The notes beneath the pieces were generated by a model. The model saw only the letters and a program-made list of their open reading frames with translations, was not told the origin of the DNA and did no database searches. The translations under genes and the position numbers were made by a program. Below, piece after piece: positions 53,806 to 62,560 of a stretch of DNA of 64,000 bases; positions within the stretch are counted from its first letter, which is position 1; each line of letters starts with the position of its first letter. The DNA comes from DAOTWY01 sp003696565 (lineage in GTDB: Bacteria; Chloroflexota; Anaerolineae; Aggregatilineales; Phototrophicaceae): contig DAOTWY010000039.1 in NCBI GenBank assembly GCA_034435635.1, positions 1 to 64,000 on the forward strand, written 5' to 3'.

Positions 53806-53834
53806 CTGACACACCCTTAAATTTTAGGTACAAT
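53806..53834 (+). promoter_or_regulatory. Predicted promoter of acnA
   Basis: CTGACA (53806-53811) and TACAAT (53829-53834) are 17 bases apart. The -10 box overlaps the first ATG of the longest open frame (53833), which therefore cannot be the start. Confidence 0.6.
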
Positions 53835-53871
53835 GAGGATGTTCCTCGTAATAAATCAAAGGCAAAAACAT

Positions 53872-56577
53872 ATGGGCAAAGATAGTTTTGGAGCAAGAGG
53901 TACGTTCAACACCGGCAACGGCGAAGCGGTGATCTATCGCCTAAGTAAACTGATTGATGCCGGAATTGGACACGTGGATAAGTTACCCTTTAGTATCAAG
54001 ATTATGCTGGAAAACGCATTGCGTAATCTTGATGGGGTCGCCGTCACAGAAGAAGATGTCCACAACATCGCCAACTGGGATCATACCAAGCCGATGGATG
54101 TGGAAATCCCTTACATCCCTGCCCGTGTCATCTTGCAGGATTTTACTGGCGTTCCAGCAATTGTTGACCTGGCAGCACTGCGTAGTGCAATGGTACGTAT
54201 GGGGGGCGACCCGCAAAAAATCAACCCACTCGTGCCGGTTGACCTGGTCATTGACCATTCTGTTCAGGTCGATGCATTTGCTAGCCCAGATGCGCTTAAA
54301 ATCAATGCTGAATATGAATTTAAGCGTAATCGGGAACGTTATGAGTTCCTGCATTGGGGGCAAAAAGCGTTCGATAATTTCAAAGTTGTGCCACCCGCAA
54401 CCGGTATCGTGCATCAGGTCAACCTAGAATACTTATCTAAGGTTGTTCAATTATTTGATGACTCCCAAGGGGGCAAAGTTGCCCTGCCCGATACACTGGT
54501 CGGCACAGACAGCCACACCACCATGATCAACGGGTTAGGGGTTGTTGGCTGGGGTGTCGGTGGGATCGAAGCAGAAGCCGCCATGCTTGGGCAACCCATT
54601 TACATGCTCATGCCAGAAGTCATCGGCTTTAAATTGACTGGCAGCCTACCCGAAGGCGCAACAGCAACCGACCTTGTGTTAGTTGTCACGCAAATGCTAC
54701 GTGAAAAAGGCGTTGTTGGTAAATTTGTTGAATTCTATGGACAAGGCTTAAGCAGCATGACCCTGCCAGATCGGGCGACAATTGCCAACATGGCACCGGA
54801 ATATGGCGCAACAATGGGCTTCTTCCCAGTGGACGATGAAACGCTTGAATTTTTGCGCCGTACCGGACGCAGCGAAGACCTCATCAAGCTGGTGGAAGTT
54901 TATTGCAAAGAACAAGGCATTTTCCGCACCGATGACACACCCGACCCGCTGTTCCACGATACGCTTGAATTAGACTTAAGCACAGTTGAACCCAGCATGG
55001 CAGGTCCCATGCGTCCGCAAGACCGTATCCCACTGCGTGAAGTCAAGCAGAGCTTTAAAACAGCGTTGACAGCACCGGTTGGTCCAAAAGGATTTGCCCT
55101 CCCACAAGAAAAACTGAACACCACAGCAACAGTTAAAAACAATGGCAACAGCGTTGAAATCGGACACGGTGCCGTTGCTATCGCCGCCATCACCAGTTGC
55201 ACCAACACCAGCAACCCCTCTGTGATGGTTGCCGCTGGTTTGGTCGCCAAAAAAGCAGTAGAAAAAGGGTTAACCCGCAAACCATATGTCAAGACTAGTC
55301 TGGCACCTGGGTCAAAAGTCGTGACCGAATACCTTAACAAAGCCGGCTTGACTGAATACTTAGAAGCCATCGGCTTTTATACCGTTGGGTATGGCTGCAC
55401 AACCTGCATCGGCAATAGTGGTCCATTGCCAGACCCCGTCCGTGAAGCCATCCATGAAGGTGATCTAATTGCTGCGGGTGTGTTAAGTGGTAATCGCAAC
55501 TTTGCTGGGCGCATCAGCCCTGATGTACGTGCTAACTTCCTGGCTTCACCACCATTGGTAGTTGCTTATGCCTTGGCGGGTACTGTTGATATTGATTTGT
55601 ACAATGAGCCAATTGGCACAGGCAAAGATGGGCAACCTGTTTACCTCAAGGATATTTGGCCCACACAACAAGAAATCATGGATGTCATTCAATCCAGCTT
55701 GTCACCGGAGATGTTCAAAGAACAATATAGCAATGTCTATAACGGCAACGAAGCCTGGAACGCCATCCCCAGCACAGATGAAGCAGTATACCAATGGGAT
55801 GAAAATAGCACTTACATCCAGGAGCCGCCGTTCTTCATTGATCTGCCGCTGGAAGTAAAACCAATCCAGCCCATCACTGGCGCACGGATCGTTGTCTTGG
55901 GTGGGGATTCCATCACCACCGATCACATCTCACCTGCTGGACCAATTGCCAGTGACAGCCCTGCCGGTAAATATTTAATGAGTAAGGGTGTGGAACGTAA
56001 AGATTTCAACAGCTATGGGGCACGCCGCGGCAATGACCAAGTAATGACCCGTGGCACCTTTGCTAATGTGCGCTTACGTAATCTGCTTGTACCTGGTAGT
56101 GAAGGCGGCGTAACTTACTATCTCCCCACCATGGAAGTCATGTCAATTTATGATGCCTGCATGAAATATAAAGCCGACGGCACGCCGTTAATTGTATTGG
56201 CAGGTAAGGATTATGGCATGGGATCTAGCCGTGACTGGGCAGCCAAGGGCACATTCTTGCTAGGCATTAAAGCCGTTATCGCAGAAAGTTTTGAGCGGAT
56301 TCACCGCAGCAACTTGGTCATGATGGGCGTACTCCCCCTTGTGTTTGAAGATGGGCAAAGTTGGAAATCCCTGGGCTTAACCGGGCATGAAACATTCGAT
56401 TTCCCCGAACTGACCGATGACATCCAACCCAAACAAAAAGTGACCGTGCGCGCCACTTCACCGGAAGGTGATGTCAAGAGCTTTAAAGCAATTGTCCGCT
56501 TAGATACCCCCATCGAGGTTGAATACTATCGCAACGGCGGTATCTTACAAACCGTACTGCGTAAAATGTTGCAATAA
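53872..56577 (+). CDS. acnA: Aconitate hydratase (AcnA type)
   Basis: A 901-residue aconitase of the AcnA/IRP group. [4Fe-4S] ligands are in ITSCTNTSNPS and YGCTTCIGNSGP; other signatures are GTDSHTTMINGLGV (near 214), the SYGARRGND motif (near 716) and GSSRDWAAKG near 795. It isomerises citrate to isocitrate in the TCA cycle. ATG 53872 follows AAAGGCAAAAACAT and leaves 901 residues, the usual family length. It has its own promoter and terminator, so it is a single-gene unit. Confidence 0.96.
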   Translation: MGKDSFGARGTFNTGNGEAVIYRLSKLIDAGIGHVDKLPFSIKIMLENALRNLDGVAVTEEDVHNIANWDHTKPMDVEIPYIPARVILQDFTGVPAIVDLAALRSAMVRMGGDPQKINPLVPVDLVIDHSVQVDAFASPDALKINAEYEFKRNRERYEFLHWGQKAFDNFKVVPPATGIVHQVNLEYLSKVVQLFDDSQGGKVALPDTLVGTDSHTTMINGLGVVGWGVGGIEAEAAMLGQPIYMLMPEVIGFKLTGSLPEGATATDLVLVVTQMLREKGVVGKFVEFYGQGLSSMTLPDRATIANMAPEYGATMGFFPVDDETLEFLRRTGRSEDLIKLVEVYCKEQGIFRTDDTPDPLFHDTLELDLSTVEPSMAGPMRPQDRIPLREVKQSFKTALTAPVGPKGFALPQEKLNTTATVKNNGNSVEIGHGAVAIAAITSCTNTSNPSVMVAAGLVAKKAVEKGLTRKPYVKTSLAPGSKVVTEYLNKAGLTEYLEAIGFYTVGYGCTTCIGNSGPLPDPVREAIHEGDLIAAGVLSGNRNFAGRISPDVRANFLASPPLVVAYALAGTVDIDLYNEPIGTGKDGQPVYLKDIWPTQQEIMDVIQSSLSPEMFKEQYSNVYNGNEAWNAIPSTDEAVYQWDENSTYIQEPPFFIDLPLEVKPIQPITGARIVVLGGDSITTDHISPAGPIASDSPAGKYLMSKGVERKDFNSYGARRGNDQVMTRGTFANVRLRNLLVPGSEGGVTYYLPTMEVMSIYDACMKYKADGTPLIVLAGKDYGMGSSRDWAAKGTFLLGIKAVIAESFERIHRSNLVMMGVLPLVFEDGQSWKSLGLTGHETFDFPELTDDIQPKQKVTVRATSPEGDVKSFKAIVRLDTPIEVEYYRNGGILQTVLRKMLQ

Positions 56578-56582
56578 ACACA

Positions 56583-56611
56583 AAAACGGGAGGTTTAGCC
56601 CCTCCCGTTTT
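56583..56611 (+). terminator. Intrinsic terminator of acnA
   Basis: AAAACGGGAGG (56583-56593) and CCTCCCGTTTT (56601-56611) form an 11-bp stem around 7 bases, then TTT. It is also positioned to stop the convergent gene. Confidence 0.8.
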
Positions 56612-56642
56612 TTATTACGGATATAAAACTAGCTGATCGACT

Positions 56643-57512
56643 TTATTCCCCCGCTTCGGTCGTCGCTTCTGGTGTTATTTCTGGCGTTGCTTCGGTTTGC
56701 GGTGCATCCTCTGGCACATCTGTTTCTGTCGTCTCGGTTTCTGCCACAGGCGGCGCAGGCGGCTGATTCCCCTGAGCAATATCAATCTGTTGTAATAAAG
56801 CTTGACGATCTTGAGATGAGACCAAAACCCCGTTTACAAAAGTAGTCGGTGTTCCTTGAATGTTGTTCTCACGGTGCCAATCCACACTAGCATCCAGCAG
56901 ATCATCCACAAACCCACTGCCCAAACAAGAGCGAAACGCCCCCACATCCAAGCCGAGCGCGTCCGCCCCGCTGACCATCCGATTTTGTGAGAATGCCGCG
57001 TTGCCAAAACGTGTTTGCCAATCAAACAACATATCATGGAATTCCCAGAACTTCCCCTGTCGTCCGGCGCAGATGGCACCCCGTGCCGCCCCCGCCGCAT
57101 TTTGAATATTCCCAGTGAATTGATTCGGCACAAAGATATAAGAGATTCTGCCCTCGCGCACCAACTGTACCAAGTCATCGATCATGGTATCATGAAAAAC
57201 TTCACACGCAGAACAAGAAAAGCTAGAGGCTTCTACCACACGTACCGGGGCGGCAGGATTACCTAAAATGGGGAACCCAGTTTCTTCATCAAATCCTTGT
57301 GGCAAACCAGCATATCGTTCTAGCGTGCCTTCTGGAATAGGCGCATCCTGCGGTTGATTAACTAAGAAAAATATAATTGCCCCAATTGCCAAGATCACAA
57401 CAATGCCAATGACAATTTGTAAATTGCGTCGGCGCATCTGTTCACGTCGTTTTTCCTCACGCCGTTGACGAACAGATGTCCCTTTTGTCTGTTTTTCAGC
57501 ACGTTTTGCCAT
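56643..57512 (-). CDS. Membrane-anchored DsbA-like thioredoxin
   Basis: A 289-residue protein. A very basic cytoplasmic tail (1-30) precedes a membrane segment (about 31-51). The outer thioredoxin fold of the Thioredoxin_4/DsbA type has CSAC (Cys100 and Cys103), the cis-Pro region GTPTTFVNG and a further Cys pair (near 144 and 182). A Thr/Pro/Glu-rich tail ends the protein. It is likely to form or rearrange disulfides outside the membrane. A partner such as VKOR or DsbB is not in the window. Confidence 0.82.
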   Translation of the reverse strand: MAKRAEKQTKGTSVRQRREEKRREQMRRRNLQIVIGIVVILAIGAIIFFLVNQPQDAPIPEGTLERYAGLPQGFDEETGFPILGNPAAPVRVVEASSFSCSACEVFHDTMIDDLVQLVREGRISYIFVPNQFTGNIQNAAGAARGAICAGRQGKFWEFHDMLFDWQTRFGNAAFSQNRMVSGADALGLDVGAFRSCLGSGFVDDLLDASVDWHRENNIQGTPTTFVNGVLVSSQDRQALLQQIDIAQGNQPPAPPVAETETTETDVPEDAPQTEATPEITPEATTEAGE

Positions 57513-57548
57513 AAATTGATTTTCTCCTCAAGATTATTTCGCGCCTTG

Positions 57549-57576
57549 AGTCTACAATAAGCGGCGTATTTTGCAA
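57549..57576 (-). promoter_or_regulatory. Possible promoter of the thioredoxin gene
   Basis: On the minus strand TTGCAA (57576-57571) and TAGACT (57554-57549) are 16 bases apart. A 6-bp repeat (CTCAAG/CTTGAG) in the leader overlaps the ribosome site and could hide it. Confidence 0.4.
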
Positions 57577-57579
57577 ACT

Positions 57580-59358
57580 TTAAGTTCTTCTCTTTAATAT
57601 ACTTTTTATTCGCTTAAAATACTCCAGCAAGCTTAAATGTGGCATAGAAACCGGATCAAAAATCACCGGGAATTTCAAAACATGCGTATTCTTTGATCCC
57701 GCAGCGGATGGCGGTTCAGTCACCATCAACGCCTGCGGGGTCACATGTTTAAGCTTGGTTGGGTCTGCATCATAGTCTTGGGTAATTAACCCAAAAGCGA
57801 TCAATTCCGCCACCAATATGTTAATCTGTTTGCGGTCTGTACTTGTAATAGGGCGATAGATAACACTGCGCAGCTTGTTATGCTTATCAAACATCAAAGA
57901 TAACCCACCATATAAATCGACACTTGCCCCATCAAATTCAAGAAATTGCTCACCTTGTAGTGCCATACGTTCAGCATAATAATACGTTAAATAAGCATCG
58001 CCAGAGGCATTACGATATGCCGCTAATGGCATCAATGGGGCAACATCATCCAATTTAAGGGCGGGTAACACTTTTTCCTCTAAGAATAATGCCGCAGCTA
58101 AGGCAGAGTTGATCGAATCCGGCAAATATACTTCTGGTAGCGTATCTAGTTCACGCATAAACGCTGCCGCGTCTGCTCGCGTTAGAATCTGACGCTGATC
58201 AAACACATCAACCAGAACATGATTATACCGCCGGTCATAATATACATTTTCCGCTGCCAAAAATGCCTTTGCCATATCCGCGAAATCCAATTCACCAACT
58301 GGACCCAGCTCAACCGCACAAACTAGCAGATACGCCACAATATCCCGCGCCCGGTAGATCGCAATGTGTGCCGGTGTGTGCTGTTTTAAGTGATTATAAA
58401 TGCCCGCAAAAATATCATAAAAGGCACCAGTGAACACTCGTGAATAGTTATGCGGCTGCCGCCCTAAGGTAAATTCTGGGTCAGGTGGTTGATAAAGCAG
58501 TTCTTCAAACGGCAAAATCGCTAATGAGTTAATCGCATTCCGTAAATAAACAACTTGTTCATCCGCCGTGATCTGATCATCTTTCAACGCTTGTATCAAA
58601 TGTTCCGCGACCGATGCGACAAAATTATCGCGGTGCAAATCGCCATCTGTCCAATCCAACAATCGGCGTATCAGCGAATCATCATGTAACGCCACCAACA
58701 TCGCCGCCATATCACCAAAACTTTCATGGAACGCCGTCGCCCCCAGCCCAAAGGATTCATTATATAGATCACGCAAGCCATCTAAAATGGCATGGGCTGT
58801 CTCATGGCTAACAATATCTGCGCTTTGTGCCGTGCTAATCCGCCTGCCATTAACTTGAAAGCTATGAAACCCCAACATGCGATCTTTTTCGCTATAAAAC
58901 GCATTCATTGCATCATCTAGCGTTATGTCTACAGTAATGCGCGGCATAGGAAACGCCCAAGGCAGTGCGCGCTGAGCGTATCGTTCAAACATTCTTAGTG
59001 TGAATGTCGTATAATAAAAGGCATTCACCTGGTCAAATTCTGACGTACCCACCCAATACAGATAATTCCCTTCTTCATCTGGCATCACAGACACATCCCC
59101 TTGTATACGTATCCGTGAATTAACCAGTCCAGGGCGAATATCTGCGGCATCCATCGTCCGCACTTCTGGCTCCCCCATAAAAGGGTCTTGTGGATACACC
59201 ACAACCAACACACGAGCCGTTGCGTTCTGTGGCGGGGGTTCATCATGCAATGTGAATGTGCTTGTGGCACGCTGTGCCATCACTGCCGGCATGTTGGATC
59301 GGCTCAATTCTTGCAAACGTCGCAATCGATTGTATGCTGATGCCTCATGTTTTGTCAT
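57580..59358 (-). CDS. Gluzincin-type zinc metallopeptidase-like protein
   Basis: A 592-residue protein with HETAH (His185, Glu186, His189) and a downstream HESFGD (Glu212), the zinc-binding layout of thermolysin-like gluzincins. No signal peptide or membrane segment is seen, so it would be cytosolic or exported by another route. The C-terminal part (about 400-590) has no known motif. It follows the EamA gene by 9 bases and has GAGGGGCTGCG before the ATG. It may instead be an inactive relative, but the ligands are intact. Confidence 0.65.
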   Translation of the reverse strand: MTKHEASAYNRLRRLQELSRSNMPAVMAQRATSTFTLHDEPPPQNATARVLVVVYPQDPFMGEPEVRTMDAADIRPGLVNSRIRIQGDVSVMPDEEGNYLYWVGTSEFDQVNAFYYTTFTLRMFERYAQRALPWAFPMPRITVDITLDDAMNAFYSEKDRMLGFHSFQVNGRRISTAQSADIVSHETAHAILDGLRDLYNESFGLGATAFHESFGDMAAMLVALHDDSLIRRLLDWTDGDLHRDNFVASVAEHLIQALKDDQITADEQVVYLRNAINSLAILPFEELLYQPPDPEFTLGRQPHNYSRVFTGAFYDIFAGIYNHLKQHTPAHIAIYRARDIVAYLLVCAVELGPVGELDFADMAKAFLAAENVYYDRRYNHVLVDVFDQRQILTRADAAAFMRELDTLPEVYLPDSINSALAAALFLEEKVLPALKLDDVAPLMPLAAYRNASGDAYLTYYYAERMALQGEQFLEFDGASVDLYGGLSLMFDKHNKLRSVIYRPITSTDRKQINILVAELIAFGLITQDYDADPTKLKHVTPQALMVTEPPSAAGSKNTHVLKFPVIFDPVSMPHLSLLEYFKRIKSILKRRT

Positions 59359-59367
59359 CGCAGCCCC

Positions 59368-60351
59368 TCATAAAAATAGAATCGCAGTTCCCATCACAGT
59401 AATGCATGTTCCAATAATAGCACGTTTTGTAATCTGTTCTGCGAAGACGAAACGCCCAACAGGGATCAGAAAGATAGGCGTAATGCCTGATAATGTCGAA
59501 GCAATTCCAACTGGCGCGTTTTGTAATGCCACCAACATCAACGATGCACCCAACACCGGACCAGCAACCGCCCCAACCAACAACTGCCCTAAAGCAACCC
59601 GATGAGTCACTAATGTCCGTAATGTGTCCAACGCCGTACCACGCAACAACGCAACCAACCAAATCGCAGTCATACCGGCAGTTAAACGCATCAGACTCGC
59701 TGTTAATGGGTTGAAACCTGCCGGATTCGCCAAAAAATCCGCAATACTATCTTGCATAACCAGTTTCATAGGGGTATGCATCGCCGCTAATAGGGTATCT
59801 AGGTTCGGTTTTAACCCCTGAGCAGAAAGTACAGAAGCAGAAGCTTGCCCTACTGCTGCACCCAATGCAAACAGAATGCCTAAACGGAATTGCTTGGCAG
59901 ATAAGTTCCGCCGCAAATCTTGATTTTTATCTGAAACAACCCAGGTGATCCCGCCTATTGTGATAGCGATACCCAAAAGCGTGGTCATTTCTAACGCTTG
60001 ATGAAGAAATATCCAAGCCAAAATCGTACTAAATACTGGGGCTAATGATGAAATTAAAAGTGTCAGACGTGGACCCAATAAAGCAAAAGCATTCACAACA
60101 GAAATAGACCCTAACCACAAGCCGATCATGCCGGAAATGCTCAAATAGACCCAGCGAGATGGCTCAGTAGCTGGATAAATCCCCCCAGTTGTCCCCCAGT
60201 GCAATAATAAAATAAACAGCAGCCCAACGGGTAAGCTCCCTTGCATAACAATAGTTGGGGAATATTTCCTGCCTGCTAAAGTAAAAAATGTTGATGTAAC
60301 ACTAAAAGAAAGTGCAGCAGCAACTGCCGCTAATTGACCAAAAAGTTCCAT
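59368..60351 (-). CDS. EamA/DMT-family transporter
   Basis: A 327-residue protein with ten hydrophobic segments in two similar halves, each with EamA-like features such as ALLGPRLTLLISSLAPVFSTILAWIFLHQ in the first half and APVGIASTLSGITPIFLIPVGRFVFAEQ in the second. A longer loop between the halves (about 175-215) is unusual. It moves small metabolites, with unknown substrate. It is the first gene of an operon with the zinc peptidase. Confidence 0.82.
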   Translation of the reverse strand: MELFGQLAAVAAALSFSVTSTFFTLAGRKYSPTIVMQGSLPVGLLFILLLHWGTTGGIYPATEPSRWVYLSISGMIGLWLGSISVVNAFALLGPRLTLLISSLAPVFSTILAWIFLHQALEMTTLLGIAITIGGITWVVSDKNQDLRRNLSAKQFRLGILFALGAAVGQASASVLSAQGLKPNLDTLLAAMHTPMKLVMQDSIADFLANPAGFNPLTASLMRLTAGMTAIWLVALLRGTALDTLRTLVTHRVALGQLLVGAVAGPVLGASLMLVALQNAPVGIASTLSGITPIFLIPVGRFVFAEQITKRAIIGTCITVMGTAILFL

Positions 60352-60364
60352 ACTTGGCTTTCTA

Positions 60365-60384
60365 TGTGATAAATACCCATCACA
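60365..60384 (-). promoter_or_regulatory. Inverted repeat before the EamA gene
   Basis: TGTGAT and ATCACA lie 8 bases apart, ending 14 bases before the EamA ATG (60351). It resembles a CRP half-site pair but the spacing (10 between TGTGA and TCACA) is wrong for CRP. Confidence 0.35.
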
Positions 60385-60452
60385 TCATAGCCTTAAAGCA
60401 ACACCCTGTTTATAGCCGCTTAGTTAAATTGGACTGAACATTCACCACAATA

Positions 60453-61976
60453 TTACTTTGGGCGATATTGTATTGCTTCTGCCACATGATTCACTTCAAT
60501 ATATTCGCTGCCGTTAAGGTCAGCGATGGTGCGGCTTAATTTCAATACACGATGATACGACCGCGCACTTAGATGCATCCGCCGGACAGACAGCTCCAAG
60601 AGGGTGCGGGCATCAGCAGACATAATACAGAATTGTTGAATTTCCCCCACACCCATATCCGCATTAGCATATAACCCTGGCAAATTAGCAAACCGCCCGC
60701 GCTGAATATCACGGGCAGCTTCTACCCGCGCCTGCACAGCTGATGACGATTCTTCACGTGTATCGCTCATCAGTTTGTTATAATCCACACGCGGCACCTC
60801 AACATGAATATCAATACGATCTAGCAATGGGCCGGATAACTTCGCCTGGTATCGTGTGATCTGATTGGGTGTACAAGTACACGATTGCACTGGATCACCT
60901 AAATAACCACACGGGCAAGGGTTATGTGCTGCAACCAACAGAAAATTCGCCGGGAACGTTAACGATCCTTTTGCGCGGCTAATTGTCACCACTTTATCCT
61001 CAATCGGTTGGCGCAATACTTCCAACACGTTGGATGAAAACTCATTAATCTCATCCAAAAACAACACACCACGATGCGACAAACTAATCGCCCCAGGCTT
61101 TGGAAGCGTTCCCCCACCGACCAACCCTGCTTGGCTAATTGTATGATGTGGACTTTGGAAGGGGCGATGTCGCATCAAAGGATGACGGCTGTCTAGCAAA
61201 TCTGCCACGGAATATATGCGTGTGACCTCTAAGGCTTCCTCTAGGCTCATACGTGGCAAAATCCCTGGCATCGCATGTGCCAAAAGACTTTTACCCACCC
61301 CCGGCGGACCGACCATCCGCATGTTATGGTTACCAGCAGCAGCGATCTCCATCGCCCGTTTGATATGTGCCTGCCCTTTTATATCTGCAAAATCCGTTAC
61401 ATCATCTGGCGGCGGCATCTCTAAAATCAACGGATCCGCTTCATAAGGTGAAATAGGGCATAACCCATAAAGATGTTCTACCAAATGCCCCAATGTCTCC
61501 ACAGGGAAAACATCAATGCCACGCACCAATGCTGCTTGTGGTGCATCTTCTACCGGTACATATAGCGCATGATACCCGGCTTGTTGTGCTGCGTATGCTA
61601 TCGGTAGAACACCCTTTACATGTCGCACTCGCCCATCCAATGAAAGCTCACCAATAAATAACGCATTTTCTAGCTGATGCAACGGAATTTGATCTGTTGC
61701 CGCTAATGTGGCAACTGCAATCGGTAAGTCGTAGGATGGACCATGTTTAGGAATATCCGCCGGAGATAAATTCACAACATATGCCTTATTCGGAAATTGC
61801 AAACCGCAGTTTTTGATTGCTGCTCGTACACGCTCACGGCTTTCCCTAACAGCAGAATCCGGCAACCCCACAATAGCAAATGAGGGTAGCCCGGCACGGG
61901 GGTTAAAATCCACCTGTACTTCTACTAGCACCCCATCTAGCCCAATCACAGCGCAAGCGTGTGCGATTGCCAGCAT
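60453..61976 (-). CDS. comM: YifB/ComM family Mg-chelatase-like AAA ATPase
   Basis: A 507-residue protein of the ComM family. Residues 1-180 form the Lon-protease-like N-domain, with GLDGVLVEVQVDFNPRAGLPSFAIVGLPD. The AAA core has Walker A GPPGVGKSLLA, HHTISQAGLVGGG and LFLDEINEF. A zinc-like cluster (NPCPCGYLGDP and CTC) follows, then the C-terminal VRRMHLSARSYHRVLKLSRTIADL. ComM promotes branch migration in natural transformation in other bacteria. ATG 61976 is preceded by AGAAGGG at 8 bases; GTG 61985 is less likely. ComF elsewhere in the window is also competence related. Confidence 0.92.
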   Translation of the reverse strand: MLAIAHACAVIGLDGVLVEVQVDFNPRAGLPSFAIVGLPDSAVRESRERVRAAIKNCGLQFPNKAYVVNLSPADIPKHGPSYDLPIAVATLAATDQIPLHQLENALFIGELSLDGRVRHVKGVLPIAYAAQQAGYHALYVPVEDAPQAALVRGIDVFPVETLGHLVEHLYGLCPISPYEADPLILEMPPPDDVTDFADIKGQAHIKRAMEIAAAGNHNMRMVGPPGVGKSLLAHAMPGILPRMSLEEALEVTRIYSVADLLDSRHPLMRHRPFQSPHHTISQAGLVGGGTLPKPGAISLSHRGVLFLDEINEFSSNVLEVLRQPIEDKVVTISRAKGSLTFPANFLLVAAHNPCPCGYLGDPVQSCTCTPNQITRYQAKLSGPLLDRIDIHVEVPRVDYNKLMSDTREESSSAVQARVEAARDIQRGRFANLPGLYANADMGVGEIQQFCIMSADARTLLELSVRRMHLSARSYHRVLKLSRTIADLNGSEYIEVNHVAEAIQYRPK

Positions 61977-62050
61977 AATACTCACCCTTCTACCTACTAT
62001 CCTAATTTACTATATTGTGATGGTTTTTGGTGTATCATGCCACTGTTCGC

Positions 62051-62560
62051 TTAACTAGTTGGATAATCCCACAAATACAAAATAAAATCGTGTTCCAAAG
62101 TGGGCGCACCTAATTGATGTAACATGGCAAGCATCTGCGCACGGTGATCTGTGGCATGATTCACCACATGCAATAGAATCTCCCATACGGCGTTTTGCTT
62201 CATCCCACCACGATGTGGCATATCATAAGTAATCACGCGCGTTAAATCATCCTCTGTGAGTTGCTTCAAACAAGAACGCATTTCATCTTCAACGATGTTC
62301 CATGTGGCACGAACTTGTGCCCGCGTGGTGTGTTCTTCCGGCTTGAGACGCGCTGGTATTGGGTCAAGTCCTTGAATCCGCCCAAACCACCGCCGATCTA
62401 CGCCAATTAAATGAATACAATGATTCCGTATCGAACCAATTGAATATGGCAATTCTTTGATGAATGTCTCATCATCCAGTGCCATAATGCATTCATCCCA
62501 AACCCGTCGATTAATGTGAAAGTGGTAATCATACAATTTGTGAAACATAGATATGTTCAT
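62051..62560 (-). CDS. DinB-family protein
   Basis: A 169-residue four-helix protein of the DinB/YfiT type. The metal histidines are in SIRNHCIHLIGVDRRWF (near 46-60) and HVVNHATDHRAQML near 135-145. The function is unknown; some relatives are thiol transferases. ATG 62560 has GGAGGATA 7 bases upstream. It overlaps the propeller gene by 4 bases (ATGA), so the two are coupled. Confidence 0.85.
   Translation of the reverse strand: MNISMFHKLYDYHFHINRRVWDECIMALDDETFIKELPYSIGSIRNHCIHLIGVDRRWFGRIQGLDPIPARLKPEEHTTRAQVRATWNIVEDEMRSCLKQLTEDDLTRVITYDMPHRGGMKQNAVWEILLHVVNHATDHRAQMLAMLHQLGAPTLEHDFILYLWDYPTS

Noticed and set aside
60365..60384. CRP-like site before the EamA gene
   Set aside because: TGTGA and TCACA are 10 bases apart rather than 6, so it does not fit CRP; kept only as an inverted repeat.
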